From Erigeron canadensis (taxonomy: Eukaryota; Streptophyta; Magnoliopsida; Asterales; Asteraceae), in NCBI RefSeq assembly GCF_010389155.1, contig NC_057766.1, positions 26,669,516 through 26,733,515 of the forward strand: DNA of 64,000 nucleotides. The letters run 5' to 3'. Position 1 is the first letter of the stretch. Every line of letters starts with the position of its first letter. The notes under the pieces are model-generated. The model was not told where the DNA came from. It saw only the letters and a list, made by a program, of their open reading frames with translations, and did no database searches. Of this stretch, positions 11,990 to 23,771 are shown piece after piece. The position numbers were made by a program, and so were the translations under genes.

Positions 11990-13500
11990 CTCATTCATAA
12001 AACCCCTAAGTTTTTTAGGTATATCATGTACATAGTGGGTTATCCGTTATTGTATGTTGTTGGAATTCTTCATTTTTTGTTGTATTATTCATTATAGTTT
12101 ACTTTAGATAATATGTAAATTAAATAATCATATCAGTGTTTAAAGTAGTATTTATGTAGAGATTATGAAAAGGGTTATTAATTAGTGGTTTAATGATGAT
12201 AAATCCAAAGGCTTGTTTCTCAGAGACATTCGCACGGCCGCCTAAGACTTTCGCCGGGCTTGAGAGGTTATGCCTTTTTTTCCTTCCGTGGATATCCGAA
12301 ACCATTGAGTTTTTTCAGCGGTTTGTACAATCTGTGTTTGGTCATGTCTAATAAATACAAGGGGTTGTCCAAATTAGTATCATATATTGATGTCGTAATT
12401 GTACCTCCTTCAGGATCTTGTAATTTGTTTTAGCATTTTATTCTACAAACCATTGGTTAACATGGGTTGTTACTTGTTTATGATCCAAATTTCTGTTGAT
12501 AATTGAAAATTTGATTATGTTTATTCAATGACAGATTGGTTACATAACTGCTTATGTTAATTATAAAGTTTTTATACTTTATAACAAATAATTGACAAGT
12601 TTTTACCAAACTTTATGCGCTTGGAATAGCTTGTATTTCATGCGCTTTTTGGGAAGTGGTTGTTTGTCGTTTAGGCTTGTTTGTAACTTGTCGGTTTGGT
12701 ATTCAGCCATGCCGCCATAACATATTTGTTTATGATATATAAAGTGAATCAGAGTAAATCCCTTTACCCAAGCTTTTACCAAACTTATGACTGAAAGCCA
12801 TTTTGACCATTTCTTAGCAAACTTACATTCTGACAGTTTCTGACGCAAATTCATTTCAACTTTTCCTCTTAGTCTCAAAATTTTTACTAATTACTAACTT
12901 GAAAATGTACTTATCTGAATGTCAAGAGTTTAAATGTTTGGGTTTTGACCTGTTTCGACGACTCTATCTTAAAACAGGACCGATTGGCCCATTTTGAACA
13001 AGTTACACGACTTAACATTTTCAACACTTTCATTTCTTTCCAACGTTTTCAACCAACCAAATTAACTCCCTAAAGCTCTTTTCCCTTGACCTTGATCAGG
13101 TTTAGCCACATTTGGGTCGGTTTCACCTCTTAACTACATTAATGGGTCAACATTATCCGTTTTGATTTGAAACAACTTTAAGCTTTTATTTCTACCCTAC
13201 TTGACCCAAAAGCACATGTTTTCATATCTAACAATATGTTCTACAACTTTACAGTTATTATCCAACAACTTTTTACCATAAGACAACTACTAATAATATT
13301 TTCTACACAACTTACTAAGAAAAATTGCTTTTATAATGTAACATTACCTTAAAATTGCGGGATGTTACTTATGTAGCATTCTCGCCAAGGATGTCAAGGC
13401 TATCGTAGAGGTGCTGGTTGTTGCCTAGTTTGTTAATTGTCTTTCTATCATTTCGTGTTTTTGTTGATATTTAAACTTTATGGGATTATAATCTTTCTTT
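11990..13500. other. Intergenic, no gene recognised
   Basis: AT-rich sequence without a convincing reading frame, RNA gene or repeat. Some frames of 60-90 codons occur but lack recognisable domains. Confidence 0.4.
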
Positions 13501-13924
13501 CATCTTCATATGTAGCAATGAACAGAATCGCGTTTGCATAATTACTGCAAACATGATATAAAATTATATTTAACCTTTTATATGTATTATTTACAGAATC
13601 ATAAATTGGTTAGCTCTCTCATAACCATCGGCTACAACCTCCGGAAGACATAACGTCTTCTAGTAATTAGAATTAATGCATTCATTTGCATTTCCGCAAA
13701 CCTACTATAAAATCTCGAAGACAATTTATATATTATGTTTCAAGTTGAACATGGTTAGCTCTCTCATGACAACAACCGACAACCTCTACCGATAATCTTA
13801 ACGAAATTGGAAAACCACGGGTGAAATCATCTTTACTTTGAGCTTATAAAAAGAAAGAGATTACCAGTATTCTTGGTATTATTAAAGTATTATTACATGA
13901 AAGACACTTTAAATACAATTAGGA

Positions 13925-14015
13925 ACACAAAAAGGATATATGAAGAGGCTCGAATTCTCGACCTCAGGATAAGATATACGAGCTAGCCAACTTCACGATC
14001 ACCCCTTTGTGTTCA
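13925..14015 (-). repeat. tRNA-like sequence in RLK copy 3 3' flank
   Basis: Read on the minus strand, this contains GAAGTTGGCTAGCTCG and GAATTCGAGCCTC with the same spacing as behind RLK copy 1, and ends in CTTTTTGTG. It was evidently duplicated together with the kinase gene. Confidence 0.45.
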
Positions 14016-14031
14016 ATCTTACAATCATATT

Positions 14032-17000
14032 TTAGACAATTTCAGAAGAGTTGTCTGAGGTAAAGTGTTGGATGTGATGCAACTCTTTTATGATTTTGCT
14101 TGTGTTCATCCTCTCTTTGGGAGATGCCAAGGAGCAGGCCAACCCAATTCTTGTCAATAAAATCACGCTTTCTTTCAACCTCTCCCACTTTCTGGCGTCA
14201 TCCTCATGGTTGACATTTTCACCCTCAATGATAGGCAATAGGGTAGGTTCAATTATCTCCATTAGACGATCAGGCAAAGCCATTGCCACATAGCCATGGA
14301 GGTTCAATCCATCTTGGAAAAGGTTGTTTGTGGGTCTTTTTCCTGTTATCATCTCTAATAACAATATCCCAAAGCTATAGATATCACCTTCTTTTGTCAT
14401 CTCACCGCCAAGGCCATACTCTAAAACCACATACGACATTTAGTTATAAATTGTAGAAATGTTACAGAATATATTCAAAAGTTCCTTGAAAAAAACTGAT
14501 TACCTGGAGGTGCATACCCAATAGTCCCTCTTAATCCAACTGTACTGCTTTCGTGTGGTTTTATTGGCAGAAACTTTGCGAGCCCGAAATCACCAATGTG
14601 AGCAACCATGTCACTGTCAAGTAAGATATTGCTTGGCTTTAGATCACAGTGAATTATGGGTACCTCACACTCTTCGTGGAGGTAGTGCATAGCATGAGCT
14701 ACATCTCTTGCAATGGTTAATCTTTGGCAAAGGGTCAATCTTTGTGGAAGAGCTTCTTCGATGTCAACCTCTTGTTCTGAACTTGGATGTAGCCACCTTT
14801 CAAGATTCCCATTTGACATGAACTCATAGATAAGAGCTTTGAAATCATTACCCTGAAAATCAACGGATGAACAAGAAGTCACAACTTTTACAAGATTACG
14901 ATGTCTTATGTTTTTTAAAGCCTCACACTCCATCACAAAACTCTTCAAAGCTCCTTGATTTCCAAGTTTTAGAACCTTGACAGCAACCATTCCATCAGCT
15001 TCTTCAAGAATACACTTGTAAACAGCACTAAAAGCCCCTGTCCCAATCAAATTCTGTTGAGAAAATTCATTGGTAGCTCTAAGTATGCTTCCATAAGAAA
15101 CTCTTGAAAACGGTTGCACATATGAAGCTTCTGGTTGTGCTTGTGCCTTCCTTCTTTTCCAATAAAACAGATAAGACAAAAAGATTGCTACGACTAAAAG
15201 CGAGCAAATTGGAATGACAATTTGAATAACACGTGATGAGCTTGAACTTGTCTTTGACTTTGATACTTTGGCACATTTAGGCAGTCGAAGATCAGGAAGG
15301 CCTCCACATAGCCTATTGTTCCCCTCAATCGAGGTCAAACTTGCATTCCTGAAAATACCTTCCAATGGTACCTCACCATCAAGATTGTTAAACGACAAAT
15401 CCAACAAAGACAAGTTTAGTTGCTCTAAGAATTTTGGAATTTGTCCGGATAAGTTGTTACTAGAAAGATTAAGGTCGATGATACCTCTTAAAACATTCAT
15501 AGAGGGAGGTATCGGACCTTGAAAGGAATTGGCACCCAAATGTAGGTGCTCAAGGCTTGTGCAGCTTGCAATCGCATTTGGTATTACGCCAACCAGATCA
15601 TTGTGTGACAGATTAAGTCCCGACAAACTTTTGAGTTTTCCTATATCTTGGGGAAGGGGTCCAACTAAATAGTTGTGAGAAAGATCTAGATACAATGACA
15701 AGGATGATAACTGAAAAAGTTCAACAGGTATAGTGCCAGTAAGATTGTTTACCGCAAGGTCCAACAGCAACAAACCCCTGCAGTTGCCAAGATTGGGAGG
15801 TATATGTCCTTCTAATCTGTTTTCGTCCAAACGCAACGCTAGTAATGACTGCAGGTTTCCTATAAATTTTGGAAAGTTCCCGGTAAAGAAGTTGTCACTC
15901 ATGTATAAATATTTAAGGTTTTGTAGATTACCAAGTTTACTTGGAACTATCCCTGTTAACTGATTAGAGTCGATACGTAATTCCTCTAACTTCACAAGAT
16001 TGCCGATCCCAGAAGGCAATTTCCCATAAATGAAGTTATTTTGAAATGTTAGAGCAATTAGTTGAGAAGAGAGATTTCCTATAGAAGTAGGAAGAACTCC
16101 AGTAAATTGATTGAATTCAAGATGTATCCTTTCTAGTTTGCTACAATTAACCAAGGAATCAATGAAGTTCATCTCATCAGGTTCCGCACTCCCTAGACTG
16201 TTCTCCATTAACGCAACGGCCCAAAGATTTGGCATACGTCTGAAATCTATGTTAACCTTCCCAGTAAAACTATTTTTTCCCACATGAAAGACTAACAAGT
16301 TCGAACAATTCGAAAATGAGAAGGGTATGTTTCCGGTAAATTTATTACCATATATCTCAAATAACTCAAGATTAGGTAGCTGTAAGCCTATATCTTTTGG
16401 AAAACTTCCGCTGATTTCATTATAGCTTATGCTAAAAACTTTTGAAGATGTTAAATTGAATAAGGATGGAGGACTCGCACCATATAGAAGGTTAAAACCA
16501 AAACTAATTACTTGCAAGTTATACAATTGACCTAAAGTGTGGGGAATGTTTCCGTGTAGATAATTGTTATTGGCATAAAAGCTTTTAAGAGAAGTGAAGT
16601 TTCCAAAGAAAGATGGTATCCCTCCTGTAAAAAACCATTATATTCAATGTCTAAATCAATCAGGTTTACTAGTGCACTAACCTGTTGTGGAAGCTTGCCA
16701 ACTAGATTATTATTATTCAACCAAAGAACGTTAAGCCCTGTACAATTTGATAAACTGGTTGGAACTTTTCCTTCAAAAGAATTGATGTCGAACATTAGTT
16801 CCTGCAACCTAAACAAATTTCCTAATTGAGATGGGATTACACCTTTGAAGGTGTTATTCGTTAGATTTAACACTCGGAGAAAACTTAAATTTCCAATATG
16901 AGGGGACACGGAACCAGCAAATCCTCGAGACCCAAGGTCTAATCTGGTGACTCTAAGATGTCGGTGACCACATGTAACACCTTGCCATTGACAGAAATGG

Positions 17001-17155
17001 AAGGAGGTGTTCCATGAGTCAAGAACGTGTTGGGGGTCATGAATGATGCTCGACTTGATGGCCAGAAGTGCAAGATGGTCGGTATTGTTTGTGGCAAGTG
17101 TCGGAGACCATAACAACAATACTCCTACATACAAGAAGAGAGAAAAGTATGCCAT
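14032..17155 (-). CDS. LRR-XII receptor-like kinase with one frameshift (RLK copy 3)
   Basis: The most complete receptor kinase of the cluster. Start at 17155 (MAYFSLF) gives a signal peptide (about aa 1-22), an LRRNT cap with CQWQGVTC (about aa 26-63), about 20 LRRs, a transmembrane helix (about aa 641-665) and a non-RD kinase (about aa 688-985; GTGAFSAVYK, VAVKVLK, HCDLKPSN, DFGLAKF). Exon 1 is 17155-14504 and exon 2 14420-14032, split by an 83-nt GT-AG intron at the same Glu codon as in copy 1. The frame breaks near codon 174 at a run of six T (16629-16634 on the plus strand): seven T, or four, would keep the LRR frame. The corrected length would be about 1,013 aa, normal for the family. 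A real mutation or a homopolymer error are both possible. A Copia-derived element starts about 245 bp upstream of the start codon. Confidence 0.85.
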
Positions 17156-17395
17156 AGAACTTTTTTTCTTCTTTTTGACACACTTGTTTATGAGATTTGA
17201 GATTCCTAATAAGGTTATACTAAATACCATTGCTATAAATCAACTTTGAGAAATAAGACTTTGCAACACTAATGGGAATTTAAGTGATACATGGACCCAC
17301 TACGACGAAATTTCCTTACACTCCAATCCAACTCTTTGTCTTGCCTGGCAAATGATAAAAATGTGATCACTAAGTAAAATTCACAAATCTCAAAT

Positions 17396-17509
17396 ACACT
17401 TGTAAGATGATAATAAATCCCTTAGGGTATTCCCTTCTCATTCATATCAATTTATAGAATTACAAATTACATTTGACTACCTCAAACTTATGACATAATC
17501 TAAACTAAT

Positions 17510-17555
<46 letters not shown>

Positions 17556-18065
17556 CCGTCTAATATACCCCCGCAGTCTAAGGCAGAGGATTTCGAAGAC
17601 TAAGACTGGACCGAAAATCAACAAATAAAACACGCGGTAGCCCTTTGGTGAAAATGTCTGAGAAGTTATGTCGGGATGGAACATGGAGAAGACAAACTTG
17701 ACCATGTTAAACTTTCTCTCAAACAAAGTAGATATCAATCGATATGCTTAGTGCGTTGATGCTGGACCGGATTCTCAGAAGAAAAAAAAAGGAGCACAAT
17801 TAATTTTGTGTAGCTTGGAGGTGAATTGTGAATTGTTATACGAGGGAATTAAGAGTCGATCGTAAAAAGTTAAAGAGGGAGAGGTATGTCTGGTCTCGTG
17901 ATACCATGTAAGATGATAATAAATCCCTTAGGGTTTTCCTTTCTCATTCATATCAATTTATAAAATTACAAATTACATTTGACTACCTCGAACTAATACT
18001 ATTATATATATAATATATATATATATAATGTAATATATATATATATATAACGGTCTAATAACACT
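17396..18065 (-). mobile_element. Copia-derived mini LTR element with 5-bp target-site duplication
   Basis: Two direct repeats, 17401-17565 (165 bp) and 17907-18060 (154 bp), flank 341 bp and are bounded by identical ACACT (17396-17400 and 18061-18065). On the minus strand the order is 5' LTR, a primer-binding site TGGTATCACGAGACCA (17891-17906) directly abutting it, a short internal part, the end of a Copia RNase H reading frame (HVPSRHNFSDIFTKGLP, with two stops upstream), a purine run GCGGGGG, then the 3' LTR. The LTRs begin TATTAG and end CTTACA. Nearly all of gag-pol is deleted, so the copy is non-autonomous. Both LTRs contain an AT microsatellite. Confidence 0.9.
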
Positions 18066-19195
18066 TAATTTTTCATGTTCCTTCTCGATTGAAGAAATTT
18101 CGTGTTACAATCCGACTTCTATAAGTGTGAACAATTAATGTATTTTTATACACTTGAGAGTGTGAACTATCTTTTTTCACGTATATAACTGTGGAAAATT
18201 TTAATATTTTAAATTTTTCACTCTTTTAAATATGAATTCTTAAAATATATTTTTAATTGTAATCGTAAACAAGTGACATATTTCTTGTAGTGCATCATTT
18301 TTTTGAATTTTTTTTTATCATGCTCCTGAATTATTCCTTTGTCACATGATATTGGATTGCCTCTTGTGGAACAATCACTTCATTCTTTCTCTTAAATTAT
18401 TATATTTAATCATTATCTAGAATTTTAAGGACGATTATTTCAACCTGAGGAACAAGAAAATGGAAAGAAAATGCAAAAAAGTACTAAGAAATATTATCAT
18501 TTCATTAATGTTGGTTGGTTTATGTGACAATAAACATTATCATTACCATTAATGTAATTTGGTTAATACATAATAATAGGTAATGTTGATGATGGCGGTG
18601 GGTGACGGCAGAGGCGGTGCATGTGGTGGCGTAATGATTTGGCAGTAGAAAAGGTGGTTATGGTAGTGGAAGTAGAGCAGGTGGATGGTGGCAACGTCTG
18701 TAGAATATGTGGTGGTGATGGTGGTGGTGGTGGTTGTCAAATGTGGTTGTGGCATTAGTGTGGTGATGGTTGTAACGACGGCGGCAAAACTTATATTAAT
18801 TATAATGGTACACTTTTGGTCCCTTAAAACCCCATTAATTTATAATTGAAGAAGTATAGACTTGTAGGTGAAATTCAATTTTTAATTAGAGTCATTAAAT
18901 CAAATAATGATGTCATATACTTTTTTAACTTTTTTAGATTTAATTTTAATTTAAATAATTATTATTTCCTTATTTAAATTTGTAGATATTAATAATTAAT
19001 GTTTTTAATGATAATTTTACATCGGTTTTCATTTTTAAAATCAATTTTTAATTTATTTTTTTTATGATAAATTTTTCTTTTTCAATGTAATATGTGTTTA
19101 TTAAATTATGTTTTTCTATATAATTTTTATTATATAACATAACAAAAATTTGGTTATAAGTATTTAGTTTTATATCACTAACATTTTATTTTTTT
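18066..19195. other. Intergenic, AT-rich; GGT-rich microsatellite
   Basis: No gene is seen. A G/T-rich stretch at about 18590-18790 has many GGTGGT and GATGGT steps on the plus strand; frames there are compositional. The rest is AT-rich without recognisable features. Confidence 0.4.
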
Positions 19196-19199
19196 TAAA

Positions 19200-19382
19200 T
19201 CAATGTTTTGAAAACCGAACCAGATGTCAAACCAATCTTCTTATTCCATCCAGGTAGTTTGTATGATTTAGTCGTTTGTTATGATCTAGATATTGTAATT
19301 GTATTTGTATTTCTCTTGTATGTACTTTATTTGGTATCTAGTATTTCGCTAGATATTATATTTGTTGTTCCAAAAAAAAATT
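19200..19382 (+). repeat. Possible LINE 3' tail
   Basis: The segment ends with TTTCGCTAGATATTATATT, TGTTGTTCC and then nine A. This resembles the 3' ends of plant L1-type elements, which often have a TCTCGCTAG..TTTGTTGTTCC layout before the A tract. There is no reverse transcriptase upstream. Low certainty. Confidence 0.3.
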
Positions 19383-19791
19383 AACTGAAAAACAAATATG
19401 GAAAAAATTGCAATGATATTATGAATAATTTTAAAATAGATTAACGCAACATGCAATATATAAGTTGATATTTAAATTGCTTAGTAATTTTAGTGGATAA
19501 CTAAATAATTCGAGCAAAATGTTAAAGTACAATAACAATGGCAATGCAGATATATCCGGATGAATGAAAACATCCAAAAAAACGAAAATCTAGCTTATTT
19601 AGCGAAACCTCTAATAAATTATGTATTCATTTTTCAACTGTCTGGTCACTGTTAATCGGAATCTAAACAATTACCTAATGTAACTTCATGTTTTTTTATG
19701 GTTTTATTTTATCTGGTTAAATATTTGTCAAATGATATTATACAATTTTAATATGTCATTAATTTTTTATATTATTCGCGTATTACGCCAC

Positions 19792-20224
19792 CAAAAGTAA
19801 TACCTATTAATTGTTTCAATTATACTAGGAAGTAAAGGAAGTCAAGGATTAAAAAGCCATCAGCATTTTTTTCTTTTGGGTGTTGGACGAATTCGAAGAG
19901 TTAGACAACTCTTTTGTGACTTCCCATCTACTTTATTACTACCTTTTAATCATCTTCTAGTCATTTAAATATTTTATCTAATAATATTTAAATATTCTCA
20001 TGTTTTATTCATGCTCACAAAATATATATAGTAATATACATTATTATTAGTTATTATGTTGATTTTACGTTTATACATTCTTAGTCTTTTTATTTGATCT
20101 AACAAAACTCTCCTGTTAATTTCATCGAGCACCCAAAATAAAAGAATGGTGATGGCTTTTTGATCCTTGACTTACTTTACTTCTTAGTATAATTGAAACA
20201 ATTAATATGTATTAACTTTGGTGT
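19792..20224. mobile_element. TIR element, about 430 bp (MITE-like)
   Basis: Ends of about 95 bp are inverted repeats of each other: 19792-19885 (CACCAAAAGTAATACC..ATTGTTTCAATTATACT..AAAAAGCCATCA) and 20130-20224. There is no reading frame inside. A target-site duplication could not be settled, so the superfamily is open. A short direct duplication (GTGTTTAACTTT / TTTTTTGAGTTTTGAAT) follows at about 20219-20305. Confidence 0.6.
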
Positions 20225-20309
20225 TTAACTTTTTTGAGTTTTGAATAGGTGTTTAACTTTGGTGTTTAACTTTACTTCTTAGTATAACTTTTTTGAGTTT
20301 TGAATCGGA

Positions 20310-21235
20310 CGCAATCAAATCAAAATGATCCAAGTTTCTTGTTTTTTCTAACTTAACCAACCTTATGCTCAAGGGGCAAAGATTCAGTCAGAATTTTGCA
20401 TTGGCTCCTTGGCTCTATTTCATCCTATCAATCTGCAAGTATCGGCAACTTACATTCCATGGTCTAAGAATAATTAGGTAGATTGATTTTTTTATATATA
20501 AGATATATTGTGTGTATTTCAGGTTTGAACAAAAGCAGATAAAATATATCTTAAAATGGTGATGAAATGAAGAATTCATTTTCATTGCAGGATGGATCCT
20601 AGGAACAAATGTGATCTCTCAGTGTTAGGATCCGAGGAGACAAAGTAGTCTCTTGTATTGACGAACCCTCAATTCGGAAGTCTTCGTCAACGTGTTACGA
20701 ACCGCAACTATGCGGTGGAAGGGAAGGAGCGTAAATTGACCTTTTTCCTTTTAAAAATAAAATAAGCCCAGAAGTTCTTATATTTTGTGCAATATGAGAT
20801 TGAATGCCATAACTTTTATTTGTATTTTACTTTTTATTGGTATTGTTGGGAAATCTGTTTTATATGTAAAAGAAAAGGTCAAGCCATGAAGTCCCGCTTA
20901 GTAAGGGGTTTCCTGTTCATTTTGCTACATATGTGGGTTCGGCCCTCCAAGGCCTGTTAGAGCTCTCTTCAATCTGCTCATGCCGATAGACACGCGACAG
21001 AAAGGTACATAGTTGTTTTACCGATAGTGAGAGGATTGAGAAGCCTACATTAGTTGTGACAACTGTCGTCTGAGCGTACTTTCCTGAATTACTTTTCCGA
21101 TCACTTTTAGCTATTCGTTTATGTACGTCGTTAAACATTAAGATTTTATCATGGAATAAATGGATTTGTGTTTATTTCGGACTTTGTGAGCACTTAGACT
21201 TTAGAAAAATTGTACGTAGACTCAAGAACAGGAGG
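20310..21235. other. Intergenic, no gene recognised
   Basis: Mixed-composition stretch between the TIR element and the Ty3/gypsy LTR. No reading frame, RNA gene or defined repeat could be supported. Confidence 0.35.
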
Positions 21236-23397
21236 AATACTAGTTGTCTTGTGAAAATGCTAAATTAAGTAAAATAATTAAAATTAAATCAATTAAAGAT
21301 TTAATAACTAAATATAGACATATTTATAGTCGTTAGAAAGCTATTGAAAATTTACATTTAAATATGTCGACAAAAATGATTTAACGGGTCTCGAGTTTCT
21401 GGAAATTGTCGGGTCAAACGTTTTAAAGGAAAGTCAAAGGGAAGTAACTAGGGTTATGGGGGGTATATAAGCAAAAATAAACCCTAGCCCCCATCTCATT
21501 TCTTCCCCCTCCCCTTCTCACTTCACTCCCTCTCCTCTCTCTTCCCCTATCTCTAGTCGTCCCTCTCTCTCCCTTATCTCAGCCACCGCAAACCACCACT
21601 ATCCACCACGAACCACCACCTCAAATCACCATCTTCTTTATTTATTTTCAAGATCTTGGTAAGTTTTGGGTAGATCCTTGTGTGTTCTTCATCAAAAACC
21701 CGTTTTTAAACCTATATGTATATATATAAACGAAAATTTTATGTATACATATGTATATATTTCGGTTATAAATATTTTCTTCTTCCTCTTAGATCCGAAG
21801 TTTTTCTATATATATATAATATATAATCGGTTATATATATATGCATGTATATATAAAAATAGATCCGAAAAGTTGTATAAATATATATATAAATCAGTTT
21901 CTTGAAGATTTTCATACATGTATCTAAAATTTTCGAATTGTGTGTGTGTACGTAGCCATAAATCCGATCTCTTTGACAAAATATATATATACTTTTGGGG
22001 TATATTTGTGTATGTATGTTTAGATCCGAAAAGTGATCCGAAATCTTGCTATTTTCGAATCTTGAACCGAGAACCCTTGAAATCCATGAAGATTGTACCG
22101 AAATCTTTGTATATCCGAGTTGTTAAGCTCGAAATCTTTTGAAATCCGAAAACTATGATCCGAAAACTTGTAGATCCGAATATTTTGTATCCGAAATCTT
22201 CATTCTTGTTTAGATTTGATGTAATCTTTGTATTTTCGGTTTAGATATAAATATAGAAGTCGATTATAATTAAAACCGTGACTATATATGTATGATTTTG
22301 AGTTGTTCTTGGTTAGATCATCGAAAAACCGAATTGTATTAGTGATTTTGGTCTTGGAAATCGGTTATGGTTCATCTTACTGACCGGAATCTCGATTTTC
22401 GTTTCGGTCAACGCCGGTCAAAGTTGGTCAAACCGGCCAGAAATGTTTAAGATGGTGATTTAGTCAAATTAAAGTTTTAAATAAAGTTAAATTACATTTT
22501 AAACAATTTGATCAATGTTTTTAATCCCAAATTTTTATAATAATTAAATTTATATATATTTATATATATGTATTAAAAAGACGTTGAAAGGACCATTTAT
22601 AAATTATACATTCGTATAACGATAGTTAATGACTTATCGGACTTCTTATACTTCATAACGATTATATATAAAGGCAAAGATTGAAAGACTTTGAAAAGAC
22701 GATGTACCAATTATATGACTTTCCGAACTTAATATATTTTATAATGACGTTGACACGAAGACTTAACATATATAAACAATAAAATGTGACATTTTTAAAT
22801 GAGCTATTTCCTTGGATTATTTCTTTATGGACTTGTCTGTAATAAGCTATTTTAGCACTTTTATGACTTTGAACTCATGTATTTGAGAATATATTTATTA
22901 TATTCTATTTCATTTAGCCGTATCTATGTAATTCCATGTCATGCTGTACTTTTCATGACACCTCATGTTTCCGCCAACGGTGGGGTGTTACAGAATGGTA
23001 TCAGAGCCGTGGTTGTAGAGAATTAGGTGGAAAAGCCTAGACTATAACCTAAGAACCCCGTATAGCATTTACGATAGGAATCATAGATGCATTCTAGACG
23101 TGCTAACGTCGCTTATATTTTGAGTTCATATCCTGTTTAGACTTATTGACCTTGTGTTTATTTTGACTATGGCTATTATTTGGTGACTGTTTGCTTTTGG
23201 TGTTATTGTGATTACTTACGTGTATTAGAGCAAGATGAAGTGATGACGCTAACTAGTATCGCATAGCGATAATCATAGAAAAGCCTGATCAACTGTTCTA
23301 TGATTACCGCCATGCCTTGCGACAGTTATTGACATCAGTGATTGCACTTGTAGTGAGAGTGTGGTAGCTACTCTGGGTTGCTTAATAGGTGTTGGTT

Positions 23398-23555
23398 AGG
23401 TGGAGGGTTAGCCGCTGGTACACCCTGTATACATACCCGACCAATATCTAGAAAGCATACCAGTACCGTGATCCGACCTTGCATTAGATGTACTAGAGGT
23501 GTGGAGGGTTAGCCGCTGGTACACCCTATATACATACACCACTAGTGCAACGAAT
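23398..23555 (+). repeat. Direct duplication in gag leader
   Basis: A unit of about 50 bp around GTGGAGGGTTAGCCGCTGG and TACACCCT..TATACATAC occurs twice (about 23398-23450 and 23500-23548) in the untranslated leader between the primer site and the gag start. Confidence 0.7.
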
Positions 23556-23771
23556 GTAGGTGTTAGATTTGGACCACATTTTAACTGCGATTTAGGGTTA
23601 TATATTATTAGTATATCTATATGTATTGCATTGACATGAATTGTATAAATAGTTTAGGTTCTAGATAGCATTCCTTAGATCATAGGACGAGAGAGCTTAT
23701 TGGGAGTATCTTGTGATATTAACATCGTCGAGTATATTCTTCCCCGACTAACGATACGTGGTTATAGGACA

